Made by a program: the position numbers and the translations under genes. From assembly GCA_029945375.1 (NCBI GenBank), contig CM057063.1:2477894-2541893 (forward strand): 64,000 nucleotides of DNA, written 5' to 3'. Numbering within the stretch: the stretch's first letter is position 1; the number at the start of each line of letters is the position of its first letter. The notes beneath the pieces were generated by a model, which was not told the DNA's origin, did no database searches, and was given only the letters and a program-made list of their open reading frames with translations. Below, one piece after another: positions 13,667 to 24,385 of this stretch. This DNA is from Agaricus subrufescens (Eukaryota; Basidiomycota; Agaricomycetes; Agaricales; Agaricaceae).

Positions 13667-16600
13667 CTAAGTCGGCCATCCTCGAGCGATTCTAGCAGCA
13701 CCACCACCCACTCTCCCCAAAACCCGCCAAACAGCATCCGTGGCAGCACCAGCAGCATCTCCGCCAGCACCAGCACCATCACCTCCAACATGAGCAGCAC
13801 CAACACCAATCCCAGCACCTCCTAGCCCTACAGCCGTACCCATCCACCCGCTAAATAAACCTTTAGCACCACGATGTGTCGCAGCTGCGAATGTCAATCC
13901 TTCACCCCCACCCCCACCCAAGGTATTATAACTTTGCCAAGCTTGACGATCGAAAGCTGTAGGTCCACCGGGGATGTGGTTGTCGTTAGCACCTGGTAAG
14001 ACAGCGGAAAGGAGGTATGGAATATATGGTGTTAAAGCGATGAAAACGACAGCCGAAGCTGATACAAACACCAGTGATTGGGTCGCCAGGTTTGCAAGGG
14101 TCGTCCCTAAACTTCTATGAGGCCTCGCATTTGAAGATGTATCGCTGTTTCCGTTGTTCTCGGTTGGCGTCGGAGAATCGGATGAAGAACCACCATAGAC
14201 GTAGGTATTATAGATATTATAAAACCGCCCACTTCGTCGTTTGCCTTTGTCCTTTGTCGATAACGAAGCGTCCATTGGTGATCGAGGCGGATTTTTCGTC
14301 GAATGCTCGAGGATTTTATCAATCACTCCACATTCAACACCCATCTCCGCTTTAAGGGCCTTCCATTCTTCAACCAGGTCTTCGGGTATTCCTCCTTCAA
14401 TACCTTCAACATCCAATTCATCAGCGTGATTATCCCCTTCATCCCCTTCATCCCCTCCAGCACCGCTGTCTCTCTCCTTCTCGTTACGCGAATGCACATG
14501 CGCAGTATTTCCCAAGACTAAAACCTTCCTCAGCTTTGCACCTAGATGCCACCTCGTCAAAACGTCAGTCACTCTCTTCCTCTCTTTCTCTTCTTCAAGT
14601 CTTTGAGCCGCGACTTGATTATACGTAGGAGGTTCGTCTTGCGAAGATAAAGAAAGCAGTCGTTGCTTGGGTGTAGGTGGTAAAATGGTTGAAGACGACG
14701 ATGCTAGACTTTCCTCTCCCGAAGTTAATGTTTCCACAATCGCGGGGGCAACAGTAGCAATCTCGTCAATTTCGGGAGAATCTGTCTGAATCTCAATTTC
14801 TGTAGTCACTTTCTTAGGTTCGTTGGGCAGAGAATCCGTCTGAATGGCGTATGTGCGAGTCGTTGGTGGTGGATCGGTTTGAATGGAAAGAGAGGTTGTT
14901 GGAATCATAGGTGGCGGTACGGTTTGCACAGCAGAGGATACGCATATAAGTGTAGGGTCATATTGAACACCCATATCCGAGTACTCTTTGAGGTCTTCGT
15001 GTTGCATTTCTGTGAAATTGGTGTGACGAGAAGATGGATTCGGGAATTCTTTAGCGCGAGACGCGACCTTCTATAAATGATTCATTAATTTTGGAAATGT
15101 TATGTATGAGTGGAAAAACAGAACATACCCGTTTCTTGCGAGTAATGATGGTCTGGATAACATCGTCTTCATCCTCATCATCCTGTTCAAAGACAGTTAC
15201 ACTTTCATCTCCTTCACTCTCCAAATCCAAACTCTTGTCCGCCTCAACCGCCTCATCTTCACCCTGTTTATCATCCTCGCCCTCTCCATCTTCTTCGTCC
15301 CACTTCATCTTCCCCATCAACTCCGCTCCCAGAGTCTTACTTAGGCTATTCACAGTAGCCGTAGACGCGTTACCCAACGGCAACAACCCAAGGGCAGCAC
15401 TAGCTCTCATCTCATCCATCTCGAACCTCATCCTATCAATAGTCTCTTTTAGCAGCAGATTCTCCTGTTTTTGCTCATCCAACTGAACATAAACGCCTTG
15501 AGCAGTTGAAAGATCCTCTTGCAACAGCGCAATTCGATCTTCGTACGTTTGCTGTTCCTTAACCCATTTCGACACTTCAATGTCGTGTAGAGAAGATGCT
15601 TCACGTAGGGAACGGATGAGATCTTCACGTGCCCGAAGATCAGAACGGTATTTTTCGGATGCGGAACATTGTTCCTGGTATTGGCGTTGCAGAGAGGTAT
15701 ATGTTGCTTTTGAGTGTTCAAGTGCTTTCGTGACTTTGGATACTTCGAGTTCTAGAGCGGAGATTTGAGTCGTGTTTTGTCTCTGGCAAGAGAAGGGTCA
15801 ACTAGTGTGAACGCGAAGATATTAAATTGTTACCTCTTTGGATCGGAGCTCCTTCTCCTCGCGTTTAGTCGCGCTCAATTCGCTTCGCATTTCTTCGAGT
15901 TTCCCTTGCATATCTTCCAACTCGGACTCGTGTTCGGCAAGCCTGTTCTGTAGCGTCCTTTCAGCTTCCATGCATTTCCTCGCAAGTTCTGCATTCTGTC
16001 TCTGTAGAGCATCAAGTCTCTCGAGAGGTTCCATAGATGCATTCGAGCTAACGAGATTTCTTTCCATGACTAACGACGAGTCTTGTTCGTCGTCCGAGTC
16101 GGAATCGGCGGAGGATGAAGGCATAGGAAGAGTAGATATAGCATTCTTGAATGATGATGAAGAGTCATCACTCCGGTATTCTCCACTGGTGTTGAGCAGA
16201 GCATTACTGATAGTGTTTTCATCATCAATACTGTCATCGCCAGCGTTGGATGAACCAAATATGCTGAAACTCTGACTACGAGATGGGGCGGATGTGGAAC
16301 CTGCGCGTGAATGGGGTCGGTTGAGAGAGGAAGAGAAGGAAGGAGAGCCAATGGGAGAGAAGGAGCCGCTCAGGTCCGAAAAGGAATCAGAGGGTGATAC
16401 AGGGTTGGACGGGGCTCGAGAACGTGGACGTCCGGATGTGGAACGTGAAAATGCAGACGGGCCATCGGAATACTGAGAGGTAAATGCATTAGATATTAAT
16501 TACAGATTGAGACGATGAAAGAAAGCTCACTTCTGAATCGCTTAATCTACCGTCGACACTCCGACGACGGGAGGCAGGGGCGGGACGCTTGTTTTTCCCT

Positions 16601-17109
16601 GCCCAGCTGGAAGGCGCGTTGGTGAGAGGAGTCGAACGCTGTCTCCGCTCCATGTCAAAGACAGATCGACTCTGGGGAGTCATGGGCCCTCGTGATGGGG
16701 GCCGACTTCCGGAGTAGCGAGACGCGCTGTTGGATTCGTTGCTCGACGATCGCTCGGTGGCGTCAAAGCTTCGCTCGAGATCGCGGCCGCGGATAAAGTC
16801 GAGGTCCTGGAGGTCATAGGAGGAGTCGGGGGACGGGCTGGGAGAGTGTCTTGTCTTTTCGGCGATGAACTGGAGGATGATGCCCGGGGTGACCTCGAGG
16901 CCGGGGTTGTTTGCGAGGAGCATCTTGAGCATCTCCGTCTCCTCGGTGGAGAGCAACGGTTCGTTTGAGAAGTCGCTGAAGGCGCGGAAGACGTCGACGA
17001 GGGCGTCGGCGGGGATGGTGGGCTCGCCGGACTCATTCCTGCCCGAGTCTGGGTGCTCTGCGAAGATGCGGTGGAGCTCGCCCTCGATGTCTGCGTGTGT
17101 CGCCTGCAT
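13667..17109 (-). CDS. Coiled-coil protein with C-terminal transmembrane segment
   Basis: Exons: 17109-16531, 16472-15834, 15782-15129, 15070-13667 (1091 aa). The first about 95 residues (IEGELHRIFAEHPDSG ... FSNEPLLSTEETEMLKMLL) look like an EF-hand-type helical module without clear calcium-loop residues. A Ser/Arg-rich disordered region follows, then about 230 residues of heptad-like coiled coil (RLDALQRQNAELARKCMEAE ... LALE/EEKELRSKE ... KEQQTYEDRIALLQEDL). Next come an acidic stretch, a disordered region with short repeated 'IQTD' motifs, and one hydrophobic segment (SLVFVSASAVVFIALTPYI) about 130 residues from the end. The tail after the TM is Gly/Ala-rich. I do not recognise a named family. 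The architecture (EF-like, coiled coil, single C-terminal TM) is compatible with a membrane-anchored tether. The start is 141 bp from ATM1 on the other strand. Confidence 0.78.
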
Positions 17110-17250
17110 GGGCCTCTGCTATCGAGACAGAACATGAACCGGTTGTCGCGCTGCCTGTTTGGCCCTGTGTACTTCTGACATGTGCACGTGAGGCCGTCCC
17201 GGGAAATGACGCAAAAATAGGCAATTTCGGCGGCGCGGATGCTCTGAACC
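17110..17250. promoter_or_regulatory. Shared divergent promoter (coiled-coil gene / ATM1)
   Basis: Only 141 bp separate the two divergent start codons, so both genes must share control sequences or use very short 5' UTRs. The stretch holds a perfect CACGTG E-box (17185-17190) and an ATGACGCAA site resembling a bZIP/ATF half-site just after it (around 17208). No TATA box is present. The motifs are seen; the binding proteins are inferred. Confidence 0.55.
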
Positions 17251-19721
17251 ATGCTCCCGCTCGCAGTGCGTGGGCTCCGGGTCTCGCGCGTCTCCGGCCT
17301 CAGAGCCCTCGCTCGCCCGCCGCCGCTGCCTCTGCCTGCCCTCCGGATCTCGCCGCCCCGGTTCGCCGCCGTGCACCTCAGGCCCCGCTGCTTCGCCGAT
17401 CTGCGCCGCCCGATCCCGAAGGAGACCCCCAGGGCTGCGGAGGACCGGCCCCCGACGCAGGCCGAGCAGCGGCGCAGCGACTGGAACATCGTCAAGCAGC
17501 TGTTCACCATCGTCTGGCCCAAGCACGACTGGCGCACGCGCGGCACCGTCGTCTTTGGCTTTGTCCTCCTATTTTCGGCCAAGGTTTGTTCGCAACTTTG
17601 TGGCGTAGCGCCGACGCATTCTGACGCCTTGGCCAGCTGCTGAATGTCCAGATCCCCTCCCTCTTCAAGCACGTCATCGACTCCCTCAACGTCGATTTTG
17701 CCGCGAGCTCGACCGCCTGGATCATAGCAGGCTCTATCATCCTCGGCTGTATGACTCCTGTCTCCCTCTCCTTCTTCATGCCTGAATAATCCCTGCGGTG
17801 TAGATGGTTTTGCTCGCATTGGCGCCACGCTGTCCGCTGAGCTCTTGAACGCTGTTTTTGCCAACATCGGCCAACGCGCCGTCCGCAAGGTTGCTCGGGA
17901 GACCTTTGAACATCTCCTCAACCTTGACCTCAAATTCCACCTCAACCGCCAGACTGGAGGCCTCACTCGCGCAATAGACCGGGGCACAAAGGGCATTTCA
18001 TTTATTTTGCAGGCCATATTGTTTCGAATTGTCCCCACCGCCCTGGAGATATCTCTTGTTTCTGGCATCCTGGTAAGTGCCTCTGCATCCCCCAGAGTGC
18101 CAGTGCCTCAATCTGTTTTAGACCTACAAGTTTGGCTGGGACTTTGCTGCAATCACTGTGGGTGCTCTAGCCGCATATACCTGGTTTACCATCCGCACTA
18201 CTTCTTGGCGGTACGTCGTCTACGCCTTGCTCGATTACGCATTATTCTAATGCAATTCCAGTTCCCATTTCCGCCGCGAAGCAAATCTGGCCGACAACCA
18301 GGCAGCCACGACGGGCATCGATTCCCTCATCAACTTCGAAGCCGTCAAGGTACGCGTGTATGACGCATAGATCGCTTCATTTGACTCATTTTCCAGTAGA
18401 TTTTTAATAATGAGAAATACGAGGTAGCCCAATACGACAAGTATCTTGCCAAATACGAAAAGTCATCCGTGAAAATTACCACGTCCCTCGCTTTTCTCAA
18501 CTCCGGACAAAACGTCATCTTTACAAGTGCTCTAACGGCAGCCATGTTTCTCGCCGCTCAGGGCGTCGTAGCAGGTCCGCCCAGTCCCGCCCTTTATCCA
18601 TTTCTGATAGTAATCACGAATCACAGGTACGATGACTGTAGGCGACCTGGTCATGGTCAACCAATTAATCTTTCAGCTTTCCCTTCCTCTCAATTTCCTT
18701 GGTACAATCTACCGCGAAATGCGTCAAAATCTACTCGACATGGAAACTCTAGTCAACCTTGTGTCAGCTAATCAACCTCTCAAAGATTCACCTACCGCTA
18801 AACCCCTTTCCTTATCCCACCCTAACGGTGGTGGTTCAATCCGTTTCAACAATGTCAATTTCGGGTATCATCCTGATAGGCTTATATTCCGAAATCTATC
18901 TCTCGAAATACCAGCTGGTAAACGAGTTGCTTTAGTTGGCCCCTCAGGGTGCGGAAAATCCACTGTATTCCGACTTTTATTCCGATTCTACAATCCTTCC
19001 TCCGGCACAATAACCATTAACGGTCAAGATATTCATCAAGTCACCTTAGACTCTCTTCGTCAAGCTATTGGGATCGTACCCCAAGACACACCACTCTTCC
19101 ATAGTACCGTACTGCATAATATAAGATATGGTAGGCTGACTGCGACCGATGACGAGGTCGTGGAAGCTGCGAAAAAGGCTAATGTACACGAGAGTATCAT
19201 GAGGCTACCGGAACAATACCAGACCAAGGTCGGGGAGAGGGGCTTGATGATTAGTGGTGGTGAGAAACAAAGGTTAGCGGTTGCGAGGGTCTTGTTGAAG
19301 GATCCCGAGATTTTATTCTTTGATGAAGCGGTGCGTGATTGAGGGCTGTTGACTTATTTCTTATATATCTTACGATTTGTCTTAGACTTCAGCTCTGGAC
19401 GCGCATACCGAATCCGAACTTCTCAAATCCCTAAATGCTTCACTCACCGCTTCTTACCAAGGTGATGGTGATGAGACGATGTCAGGGAGAACAAGTATAT
19501 TCATAGCCCACCGACTACGTACTGTAATCGAAGCGGATTTGATTATAGTTATGAAGGAAGGGGAAGTGGTTGAGCAAGGAACGCATGAGGAGCTGTTGAA
19601 GCAAGGTGGATTGTATTGGAGTATGTGGATGCAGCAGAGTTTGGGGAGTGGTGGTTTGGGTGGGAGTGTTGATGGTATTGACGAGGAGATTGTAGACAGT
19701 AGGACTGAGGTTAAAGTATAG
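17251..19721 (+). CDS. ATM1: Mitochondrial ABC transporter ATM1
   Basis: Exons: 17251-17583, 17637-17748, 17804-18072, 18122-18210, 18262-18349, 18400-18574, 18627-19330, 19386-19721 (701 aa, within the usual 650-750). Half-transporter of the mitochondrial inner membrane that exports a glutathione/sulfur species needed for cytosolic Fe-S cluster assembly. The first about 55 residues are Arg-rich without acids, as in a mitochondrial presequence. The membrane domain includes [20 protein letters not shown] and [12 protein letters not shown], both hallmark Atm1/ABCB7 blocks. The ATPase domain has Walker [10 protein letters not shown] (about residue 460), a Q-loop, signature ISGGEKQR (usually LSGGEKQR), Walker B ILFFDEATSALD and an H-loop in FIAHRLRT. 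Intron 5 offers CAG and TAG acceptors three bases apart; only the second avoids a stop. The 5' end is clearly GC-richer than the rest. Confidence 0.96.
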
Positions 19722-20094
19722 ATTTTTATTTGCCTATTCTTAAAGTTACTTTTGATAGTCGATGTCATTGTGGGCATCGTCACTTGGCTAGATGCAGATA
19801 ATGCGAGTGCGCGACACATGGATTACGCGCTACTGTGTACATGCAACTTAATTCCGATATACGGCGTTTACTGACCCTCGCATAGACATCGAATCTACAT
19901 TAGCTCTTTGAGTATACCTGGTCCTAGACCACAAGGCGCGCAACGAAAATGCAGTATTCAATAAAAGTGTTGGGCATTTCTTCCACATATTTTCTCGCAA
20001 TCATGTATGCAGCAACGCGTAAGCTCTCAGCGAACTATGGAGAGTAACACTGGAAACATTGTTGCTCAGTGCCTGAACCAGCACAAGCCTCTTC

Positions 20095-21120
20095 TTAAGT
20101 AATATGAGGTTTTCGCGCAACAAAAACCGAAAACTCAAAGAAGGTACCAGGCGTCTCATCACACTTCTTCTCAAGATCGTTCACAATTTCATCATACTCC
20201 TCTTCATTCGCGACTAAACCAAATCCACCAGCCTTGATGAACCCAGCTTTCATCCCACGCCAAAAAGCAACGGTGGCTTCCAACCCCACCTTGCCGAGTT
20301 CTCCACCCCAAGACCCTAGAGGTAATCCCCGTTTCTCTATTTTAAGGTCCATGAATCTGGCTTGTTCGAGCCATTGTGGGATTTTAGTAATCAGGTCCAT
20401 TTCCACATTTCGAATTTCAGTGACTAATGCCCAAGCTTTGTGGTCATGTATTTCCTGACAGGGTGAGGTGAAGTATAAATTGGGTTCGACGAGTTGGACA
20501 TATCCTCCTGAGATTAGGACTCGATACATTGAGGTGATGGTGTTTTGCCTTTCGGAACGTTGGAGCGCTACGAGGAGGAGACGTTGGTGGATTAGAGATA
20601 TGGTGTTTGACCAGGTAGGTGGGAGAGAGGTTATTGATAATTGGTGGAAGCTTGTGTTTGGGGGGATGATCTGGGGTGGGGGGAAAGATGCAAGAGGAGA
20701 TGTCTATTCCGATCAGATTTATTGTTGAGGGGAGATGTTTTGATAGACAGAGTAGCCAGTGACCTAATGGGTATTTTTTTTTTTTTGTTGAGTATAGCCG
20801 GCTGAACTTTCTTTAGAGGGGTAAACGTGCCTGTTCCTGTACCACTGTCGAGAACGGTGTCACCATCTTTGAGTTTGACAGGTGCTTGGATTAGCTTGTT
20901 ATCTAACATTTCATTCAGTGCTTTACTCTGGTCTTCTAGGCTTGAAACAAAAAGAAGATGATTCCAGAAAGTCCCTGAGAAGACCTACTAGGAAAGTAGC
21001 TTACCGTCGCCTTTCTTTATCATCCGAGGGTAGTACATATTTATGTTCCGAACCGTCAGAGATGTAAGATCTCGACTTTGTACTAGTAGCAGTGGTGGTA
21101 GAGGTGCCTGCAGGTCGCAT
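20095..21120 (-). pseudogene. SAM-dependent methyltransferase, copy 1 (probably dead)
   Basis: The usual order of fungal class I methyltransferases can be read: MRPAG... start (21120), KYVLPSDDKERR, LDNKLIQAPVKLKDGD, motif I VLDSGTGTG, INLIGIDISS, then NTISLIHQRLLLVAL, MYRVLISGGYVQLVEP and a C-terminal FFEFSVFVARKP. The intron inside motif I (20830-20764) begins with GC instead of GT, at the exact place where copy 2 has GT, and contains a run of 13 T (A on the coding strand). After IDISS the frame jumps by one base in a C-rich stretch near 20680. The exon 1/exon 2 junction also does not join in frame. I infer a recent pseudogene. A functional gene with unusual splicing cannot be fully excluded. 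Confidence 0.75.
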
Positions 21121-21479
21121 ACTCCGCCAACTATGAGTGGGATTTTAAACCTTACGAATGCTTATCTATCACTTATTTATTATACCCAGGTCTTCATGAG
21201 AGGAAGCGGAAGCTCTCTGAGGTAGTCATCTTAGAATGTTCTGACGGTAAGAAAGCTAGATATAGTACTATATCTAAAAATAGCTAAGTTATCACGTTGT
21301 ATGCTGCTTCTGAGAAGATTGTAGACAAGAATTTCGATTCGAAGATGATGTGGTATCGAGAACTTCTTACGGCTTCTTGACAGCTTGAGTCATGTCATTG
21401 AGCGTCAGAGGTGGAGCACGAAAATTGAAGAACACATTACTTCCTTTTTGTCTTATCAATTGAATACAACTCCCCTAGG

Positions 21480-22425
21480 CGAGAGATTTCCGTGCCACAA
21501 AAACCTAATATTCAAAATAGTTGCCTGGCGTCTCATCATACCTTTTCTGGAGATCCCGCACAAGTGCATCATACTCCTGAGTTTGATCCAAACCCAGCCC
21601 AAGATCTTCAAAAGAAATTTCCTTCGTCTTGCTTTACCAAGATTAGTGGCCCAAGGAACTTTAAATCTATGAGTCCAACCTGTCTAAGTCGTGGAGTATT
21701 TTGAACAAAATGGGGTCCAGCACGACGTTTCTGGTTTCACTGATTATCTTATTTCTCATGACTCGAGATTTATGTTGATGTATCTCTTGAGAAGATGAGA
21801 CGAGTGTTTCGCTCCGGACAGTTGGCCGCTCAAACAGCCGAACATAACCTCTTGGAACTAGACTTTGTTGTATCTAGTTGATGGTCAGCTGTCATTCTGG
21901 GAGTTGGAGTGCCACTAGGAGGAGACTATGATGAATAAGTGTTATAGTGTCTTCCGGGTCTGTGGAAGAGACGTTACTGGGAGCTGAGTGGATGTCGTGT
22001 TTGGGGGCTCAGTTTCAGGTGGAGGGAACATCCGAGTTCAGATGTCTACTTTAATTAGATTTATTGTCAAGGGAACTTCTTTGGATAGGCGGAGTAACCA
22101 GTGACCTTCCAGGGATGATTTCCCTTTTAACAGGTTACAACCGGATAGGGTTTCTGGGATACTGCGCACCTGTACCTGCATCACTGTCGAGGACTGTATC
22201 CCCAGCCTTAAGTTCAGCGGGTGCCCGTTTAATTTGTTATCGACTAACTTATTCAAGGCTAGACTTGAAAAAAATCGGGGATTAAGTTCTAGCATCACGT
22301 ACTATTAATGTCACTCACCGTTCCTTTTCTCAATCGTCCGAAGGAAGCACATATATGTGATCAGAAGTGTCTGATATGAAGAACCTCGGGTTTGCAGCTG
22401 AGTTAGTACTCTCTGAGGATTTCAT
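21480..22425 (-). pseudogene. SAM-dependent methyltransferase, copy 2 (dead)
   Basis: This is a second, more degraded copy in tandem with copy 1. Exon 1 starts at 22425 (MKSSES ... HIYVLPSDD) and then hits an in-frame TGA (22330-22332) before the donor. The motif I region reads LKAGDTVLDSDAGTG, then GHWLLRLSKEVPLTINLIKVDI, parallel to GHWLLCLSKHLPSTINLIGIDI in copy 1. The C-terminal end near 21480-21600 is recognisable at the DNA level (acaaaaacc..., ggcgtctcatca...) but contains many stops. A tandem duplication followed by decay explains both copies. Confidence 0.72.
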
Positions 22426-23225
22426 AGCGGATAGAAAACGTAGCCGCTGTGAAAGGGTTAGATTCTATGTGGGGGCCATTTCTATCGGATTTGTGATACC
22501 ATTTATATGGATGGTTGACTATCCATGCATAGCAAAAGTGTGACTGGCGGCTCGTTGAGCCAATTGCTGAATCAGACAATGGACACAGCGGATCCCGACA
22601 GACTTCCCTCTCCCACCCTCAGAGGTTATAGATATTGCCCACATCACCTTACACACGTACTTATAGCCATCATCCTGAACTGCAAATGTATCCCTGATTG
22701 TTTAGAAAACAGCCATCATATCTCCTGATGTCTTGCGGCCCGGTGTTAACGTTAAGGTTTAGAACGCTCCTTCATTCTGCGGGAGAGGACTTCAAAGGAG
22801 GGGTTGTGACATCTTTCTTCCCCATAAGTTTTTTTGTAAAATCCAACTCAAAAACAGGGATCATCGATTGGAAATTGGATATTTACCGTCGATAGTACTT
22901 GCAGGACCCCAATGATTTTCTCGTATAAATAAACAGTTCAATGAAAGAGGCCAAGAGACTTGCTGGGAAAAGAATGCGATGCCAGGGGTATCTGAGATGA
23001 ACGTGGCATCGCACGATTCCGGAAAAGTAACGTATTCGACCAGAGTATCGTGATAAGGGAATATTTTATTGTGCACAATTTTGAAAACGAGGACAATATC
23101 ACGATTACATAATAACTTTCCCGCGAACGCATTTTACATTTTGATTTATTGCATTTAGCAGATGCACTCATATTCATGCTCCGATATTTTCGCCACATCG
23201 TGAAGTACTACTACAAAAGATATCA
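22426..23225. other. Intergenic, no gene seen
   Basis: No coding structure is recognisable. It lies between the divergent methyltransferase remnant and the zinc-knuckle gene, whose promoter should be in the last 200 bp. Confidence 0.45.
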
Positions 23226-24385
23226 ATGACACGAGTCACCAATTTTGGGCGAAAGCGAACGTATCTCGAAGCCGGCCTTCAAGCTGATTCGGTAGAATTG
23301 GCAACGTCAAACACAAAGACTTCATCCTCAGTAGACCACACGGCGGAGAGTGCGACGGAAGCCAAAGTCGACATACCTACAAGCGACAGTGGACCTCCAA
23401 AGAAAAAAAGGAAGAGAGCCAAGAAGAAGAAACAGGAATCGGAAGGATGTAAAGATGCAGAGGGACTTCCTGTAGATGGGCAGAATGATCGCAAGACTGA
23501 GACTCAAGAAATGAAAAAGGAAAACAATTCACCTACTAAAAAGGCTCTGAAAAAGAAAAGGTGGAAAGAGCAAGAGAAAGAAAAGAAACGACGACGTAAG
23601 TCTCCTGATCTAATCTAAAAAGGATGTTACCATTGACCGCGCGTAATTACATGATTGGTCTCCAAAAGGCCTCATATCATCCGAGATGAGAAGGCAAAAA
23701 CGTGTGAACGAACGCCTTGTCGATATCACTTGTTTCGCATGTCGTGAAAAAGGGCATACCGCAAAGGATTGTCCTAGCGTAAAGAATGGGGTGAGTAGTG
23801 ATAACAAAAACCCCGGTTTAATAGGCATCTGCTATCGGTATGCCGCATGGTGCTTATCGTTTTTCTTGCACATATGGCTAACTGCGGTATAGCTGTGGTT
23901 CGACCGGCCATACACTTTCGAAGTGCAAAAAAAGTGTGGATAATTCAAACCCCCTTCCCTTCGCTTCATGTTTCGTCTGTAACGGCAGGGGTCATCTTGC
24001 ATCTTCGTGCCCCCAGAACAAAGGAAAGGGAATTTATCCTAATGGAGGTGCTTGTAAACTTTGCGGCGAAAAGACCCACTTAGCCAAGGACTGCGATTTA
24101 CGCAAGCGAGGTTTGCATGTCATTGCTACCCACGGTGTTCACACTGATTATTGTATGCACGTAGACAACGTTGATGCACTCACCATTATGGGTACAAGTG
24201 ATCAAACAGGAGCAGATGAAGACGATTTTCACACGTTTCGGAGAAGACGACAAGAAGTAGAGAAAGAGACGGTAGATCAAGAAAAGAAAACACGGCAGCT
24301 TCAGGTCAAACACGACACTGTCCTCGGTATCACCAAACCTTCGGTGGTTACGTTAAAACCTGTGAAGAGGGTTATATTTTTCTAG
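23226..24385 (+). CDS. ZCCHC9-like four-zinc-knuckle RNA-binding protein
   Basis: Exons: 23226-23595, 23669-23837, 23893-24385 (343 aa). The N-terminus is Lys-rich (PPKKKRKRAKKKK), a likely nuclear/nucleolar signal. Four CCHC knuckles (C-x2-C-x4-H-x4-C) follow in order: CFACREKGHTAKDC, CYRCGSTGHTLSKC, CFVCNGRGHLASSC and CKLCGEKTHLAKDC, with YPNGGACKLCG between the last two, matching the layout of human ZCCHC9. The C-terminus has ADEDDFHTFRRR and ends in VIFF. ZCCHC9 family members are nucleolar and linked to rRNA handling. A further 54-nt intron (24111-24164, GT..AG, phase-compatible) would remove a non-conserved 18-residue stretch and give 325 aa; I cannot decide which form is used. Confidence 0.88.

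Noticed and set aside
13667..17109. Firm assignment of the coiled-coil gene as a KASH-domain protein
   Set aside because: The region after the TM is about 130 residues and does not end in a PPPx-type KASH motif, so it is kept only as a speculation.
23791..23824. Intron in the ZCCHC9-like gene starting at GTGAGT (23791)
   Set aside because: It would be only 34 nt and break the frame; reading through joins the conserved GICYRCGST segment correctly.
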